Shown: piece after piece, positions 6,305 to 7,278 of the stretch
Position numbering within the stretch: the stretch's first letter is position 1
Layout: each line of letters begins with the position of its first letter
Assembly: GCA_028718405.1 (NCBI GenBank)
Contig: JAQULV010000062.1
Location: 1-7,278, forward strand
Source: Smithellaceae bacterium
Lineage (GTDB): Bacteria; Desulfobacterota; Syntrophia; Syntrophales; JAQULV01
DNA length: 7,278 bases
Reading direction: 5' to 3'
Program-made: the position numbers and the translations under genes
Notes under the pieces: generated by a model
What the model was told of the DNA's origin: nothing
The model's input: only the letters and a program-made list of their open reading frames with translations
The model's database searches: none

Positions 6305-6326
6305 GTCAATCTCCTTTTCGTTAGGT

Positions 6327-6422
6327 TTAAAGCGTGCCAGCTACTTTCCAACCAACTACCTTTCTCTCACCTCCTTTCGTCGTATTCTGATCGAGAAATG
6401 GTAAATCGAACTTCCACCCCAT
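6327..6422 (-). CDS. Possible 31-residue upstream open frame in the atpE leader
   Basis: An ATG at 6422 opens a frame ending in TAA at 6329-6327, 22 nt before atpE. It begins about 9 nt after the predicted transcription start, so it has no Shine-Dalgarno site and would have to be read leaderless. The product (MGWKFDLPFLDQ... ending VVGWKVAGTL) matches nothing I recognise. It may be chance. Confidence 0.2.
   Translation of the reverse strand: MGWKFDLPFLDQNTTKGGERKVVGWKVAGTL
6368..6377 (-). promoter_or_regulatory. Orphan perfect Shine-Dalgarno-like sequence in the atpE leader
   Basis: The minus strand reads AAAGGAGGTG, fully complementary to the 16S rRNA tail, but no ATG, GTG or TTG follows at 5-10 nt. 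It sits 63 nt upstream of the atpE ATG, which has its own site. It could be a ribosome standby site or a relic of a lost start. Confidence 0.35.
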
Positions 6423-6425
6423 TAT

Positions 6426-6435
6426 GACACGTGTC
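6426..6435. promoter_or_regulatory. Perfect 10-bp palindrome at the atpE start site, possible operator
   Basis: GACACGTGTC is its own reverse complement and covers the predicted +1 of atpE (about 6430), just after the -10 box. A protein bound there would block initiation. I cannot name a regulator, and 10 bp is short enough to occur by chance. Confidence 0.3.
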
Positions 6436-6437
6436 TT

Positions 6438-6466
6438 TTTCTAGCGTCGCCTGTACAGATTGTCAA
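6438..6466 (-). promoter_or_regulatory. sigma70-type promoter of atpE
   Basis: On the minus strand a perfect TTGACA (6466-6461) is followed after exactly 17 nt by TAGAAA (6443-6438, four of six bases of TATAAT). Predicted initiation is near 6430, giving a leader of about 125 nt. This is the best promoter match in the window and indicates that atpE has its own transcript. Confidence 0.6.
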
Positions 6467-6498
6467 GGGATATTTGTCACTGAAGGCTTGATTTTATG

Positions 6499-6522
6499 GC
6501 ACTTTTGTAATACTCAGATAAT
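6499..6522 (+). promoter_or_regulatory. Weak candidate promoter element for ahbB-hemL
   Basis: GATAAT at 6517-6522 is a five-of-six -10 box, with initiation expected near 6529, about 20 nt before the ahbB ATG. The -35 region is poor: TTTATG-like bases lie about 18 nt upstream, and TTGATT at 6488-6493 is too far. An activator or another sigma factor may be needed. Confidence 0.25.
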
Positions 6523-6548
6523 GGACACCTTAGTAACGTTGCGATTCA

Positions 6549-7010
6549 ATGCTTTTACCGAAGGAAACCCAAATCGCTGCTATCATTCAGGCTGACATCC
6601 CTTTGCGGAAGACGCCTTTTCGCACCATTGCGCAGACCGTGGGCGCTACCGAAGAGGAGGTCCTTTCGGTCATCAAAGACCTGAAGCAGCGGGGAGTCAT
6701 CCGTAAATTCGGTGCTATCGTTCGGCATCAGAAAGCGGGCTATACCAAAAACGCCCTTGTGGTTTGGGCGGCGCACGCAGACGAGATACAAAGAGCCGGA
6801 GAAATCATTGCCTCATTTCCCGAGGTAACACATTGCTATGAGAGGACGCCGGCCTGGAAAGGAAGGTACAACCTGTTCAGCATGGTTCATCTGAAGGCGG
6901 GCAGTTATGAACAGATCGCGACGATGCTCTCCCGGGCCTCTGGCATAGCGGACTTTCAAATCCTGGAGAGCCGAGAAGAATTCAAGAAGAGTAGCATGGA
7001 GTACTTTTGA
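6549..7010 (+). CDS. ahbB: Siroheme decarboxylase subunit AhbB (AsnC/Lrp-like fold)
   Basis: This encodes 153 residues. The N-terminal winged-helix segment (about 5-55) ends in [24 protein letters not shown]. The C-terminal part has the family block [20 protein letters not shown] (95-114) and ends [13 protein letters not shown]. These match AhbB, which with AhbA removes two acetate carboxyls from siroheme to give 12,18-didecarboxysiroheme in the alternative heme route of sulfate reducers and related anaerobes. Such genes are often annotated as Lrp/AsnC regulators, but these motifs and the hemL gene 1 nt downstream favour the enzyme. The FGAIVRH and [10 protein letters not shown] features fit AhbB better than AhbA. 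The related NirD/G/H/L proteins act in heme d1 synthesis; no other nir gene is visible. The ATG at 6549 lacks a clear Shine-Dalgarno sequence. The AhbA partner is not in the window. Confidence 0.85.
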   Translation: MLLPKETQIAAIIQADIPLRKTPFRTIAQTVGATEEEVLSVIKDLKQRGVIRKFGAIVRHQKAGYTKNALVVWAAHADEIQRAGEIIASFPEVTHCYERTPAWKGRYNLFSMVHLKAGSYEQIATMLSRASGIADFQILESREEFKKSSMEYF

Positions 7011-7011
7011 C

Positions 7012-7278
7012 ATGAAGACGTCCGGTGAGCTATTTTCTGCAGCTCAGAGATACATCCCCGGCGGTGTGAACAGTCCGGTGCGCGCCTTCAAATCCGTGGG
7101 CATGAATCCAATCTTTATCCGCAGGGCCGCAGGTTCCAAGATCTTCGATGTGGAGGAGCGAGTTTATATTGATAATGTAATGTCGTGGGGACCTCTTATC
7201 CTGGGCCATGCGCACCCGGAGGTGATTGCCGCCGTGTGTAGCGCAGCGGACGATGGTACCAGCTATGCGGCGTGCACC
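7012..7278 (+). CDS. hemL: Glutamate-1-semialdehyde 2,1-aminomutase, N-terminal part (cut by window edge)
   Basis: The first 89 residues are present; the family is about 425 long, so the PLP lysine and most of the active site lie outside. Recognisable blocks are [16 protein letters not shown] (residues 15-30), and [16 protein letters not shown] (54-69), both diagnostic of HemL. The enzyme is a PLP-dependent cytoplasmic mutase that turns glutamate-1-semialdehyde into 5-aminolevulinate, the first committed tetrapyrrole precursor. GGAG at 6998-7001 lies 10 nt before the ATG, inside the end of ahbB, and the gap between the genes is 1 nt, so they are co-transcribed. The final residues in the window read GTSYAACT where the family usually has GTSFGAPT, which is a small deviation. 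Confidence 0.93.
   Translation, partial: MKTSGELFSAAQRYIPGGVNSPVRAFKSVGMNPIFIRRAAGSKIFDVEERVYIDNVMSWGPLILGHAHPEVIAAVCSAADDGTSYAACT

Overview
The window reads as a bacterial chromosome segment from a strict anaerobe, most likely a Desulfobacterota/Syntrophales-type organism. That placement is inferred from gene content, not from a marker gene. The supporting genes are a complete ferredoxin-linked 2-oxoacid oxidoreductase of the VorDBAC/KorDABC type, a siroheme-decarboxylase subunit (AhbB) of the alternative heme pathway next to hemL, and an F-type ATP synthase c subunit made with a cleavable signal peptide. There is no insertion sequence, tRNA, rRNA or CRISPR array that I can see.

Layout. (1) 1-1597, minus strand: a nearly complete FAD-dependent dehydrogenase of the COG2509 type, cut only at its C-terminus. 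(2) 1598-1778: a divergent promoter region in which the -10 boxes of the two directions share the same bases. (3) 1779-2282, plus: a specialised NusG paralog (UpxY/RfaH-like antiterminator). (4) 2382-5838, plus: a tight run of six genes, namely a two-cluster ferredoxin subunit, the pyrimidine-binding (VorB-like) subunit, the TPP subunit, the gamma subunit, a double-ACT-domain protein, and a small GGQ release-factor-like protein of the C12orf65/MTRFR type. Overlaps or gaps of 25 nt or less indicate one transcript. (5) 5881-5924: an intrinsic terminator for the opposing gene. (6) 5948-6304, minus: atpE, with a good sigma70-type promoter, a palindrome at its predicted start site and a leader of about 125 nt. 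(7) 6549-7278, plus: ahbB followed by the start of hemL.

How the parts work together. The oxidoreductase would convert a branched-chain or other 2-oxoacid, CoA and oxidised ferredoxin to acyl-CoA, CO2 and reduced ferredoxin, as in amino-acid fermentation or its reversal. The ACT protein is a plausible amino-acid sensor for that step, and the NusG paralog directly upstream is a plausible elongation regulator of the operon; both roles are inferences from position. AhbB and HemL act at different points of tetrapyrrole synthesis (siroheme to 12,18-didecarboxysiroheme, and 5-aminolevulinate formation). The atpE gene stands without atpB beside it, at least on the side visible here.

I see no clear, wholly new system. 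The points most worth a second look are the NusG paralog next to a metabolic operon, the C12orf65-like rescue factor, and the atpE leader with its palindrome, short open frame and orphan perfect Shine-Dalgarno sequence.
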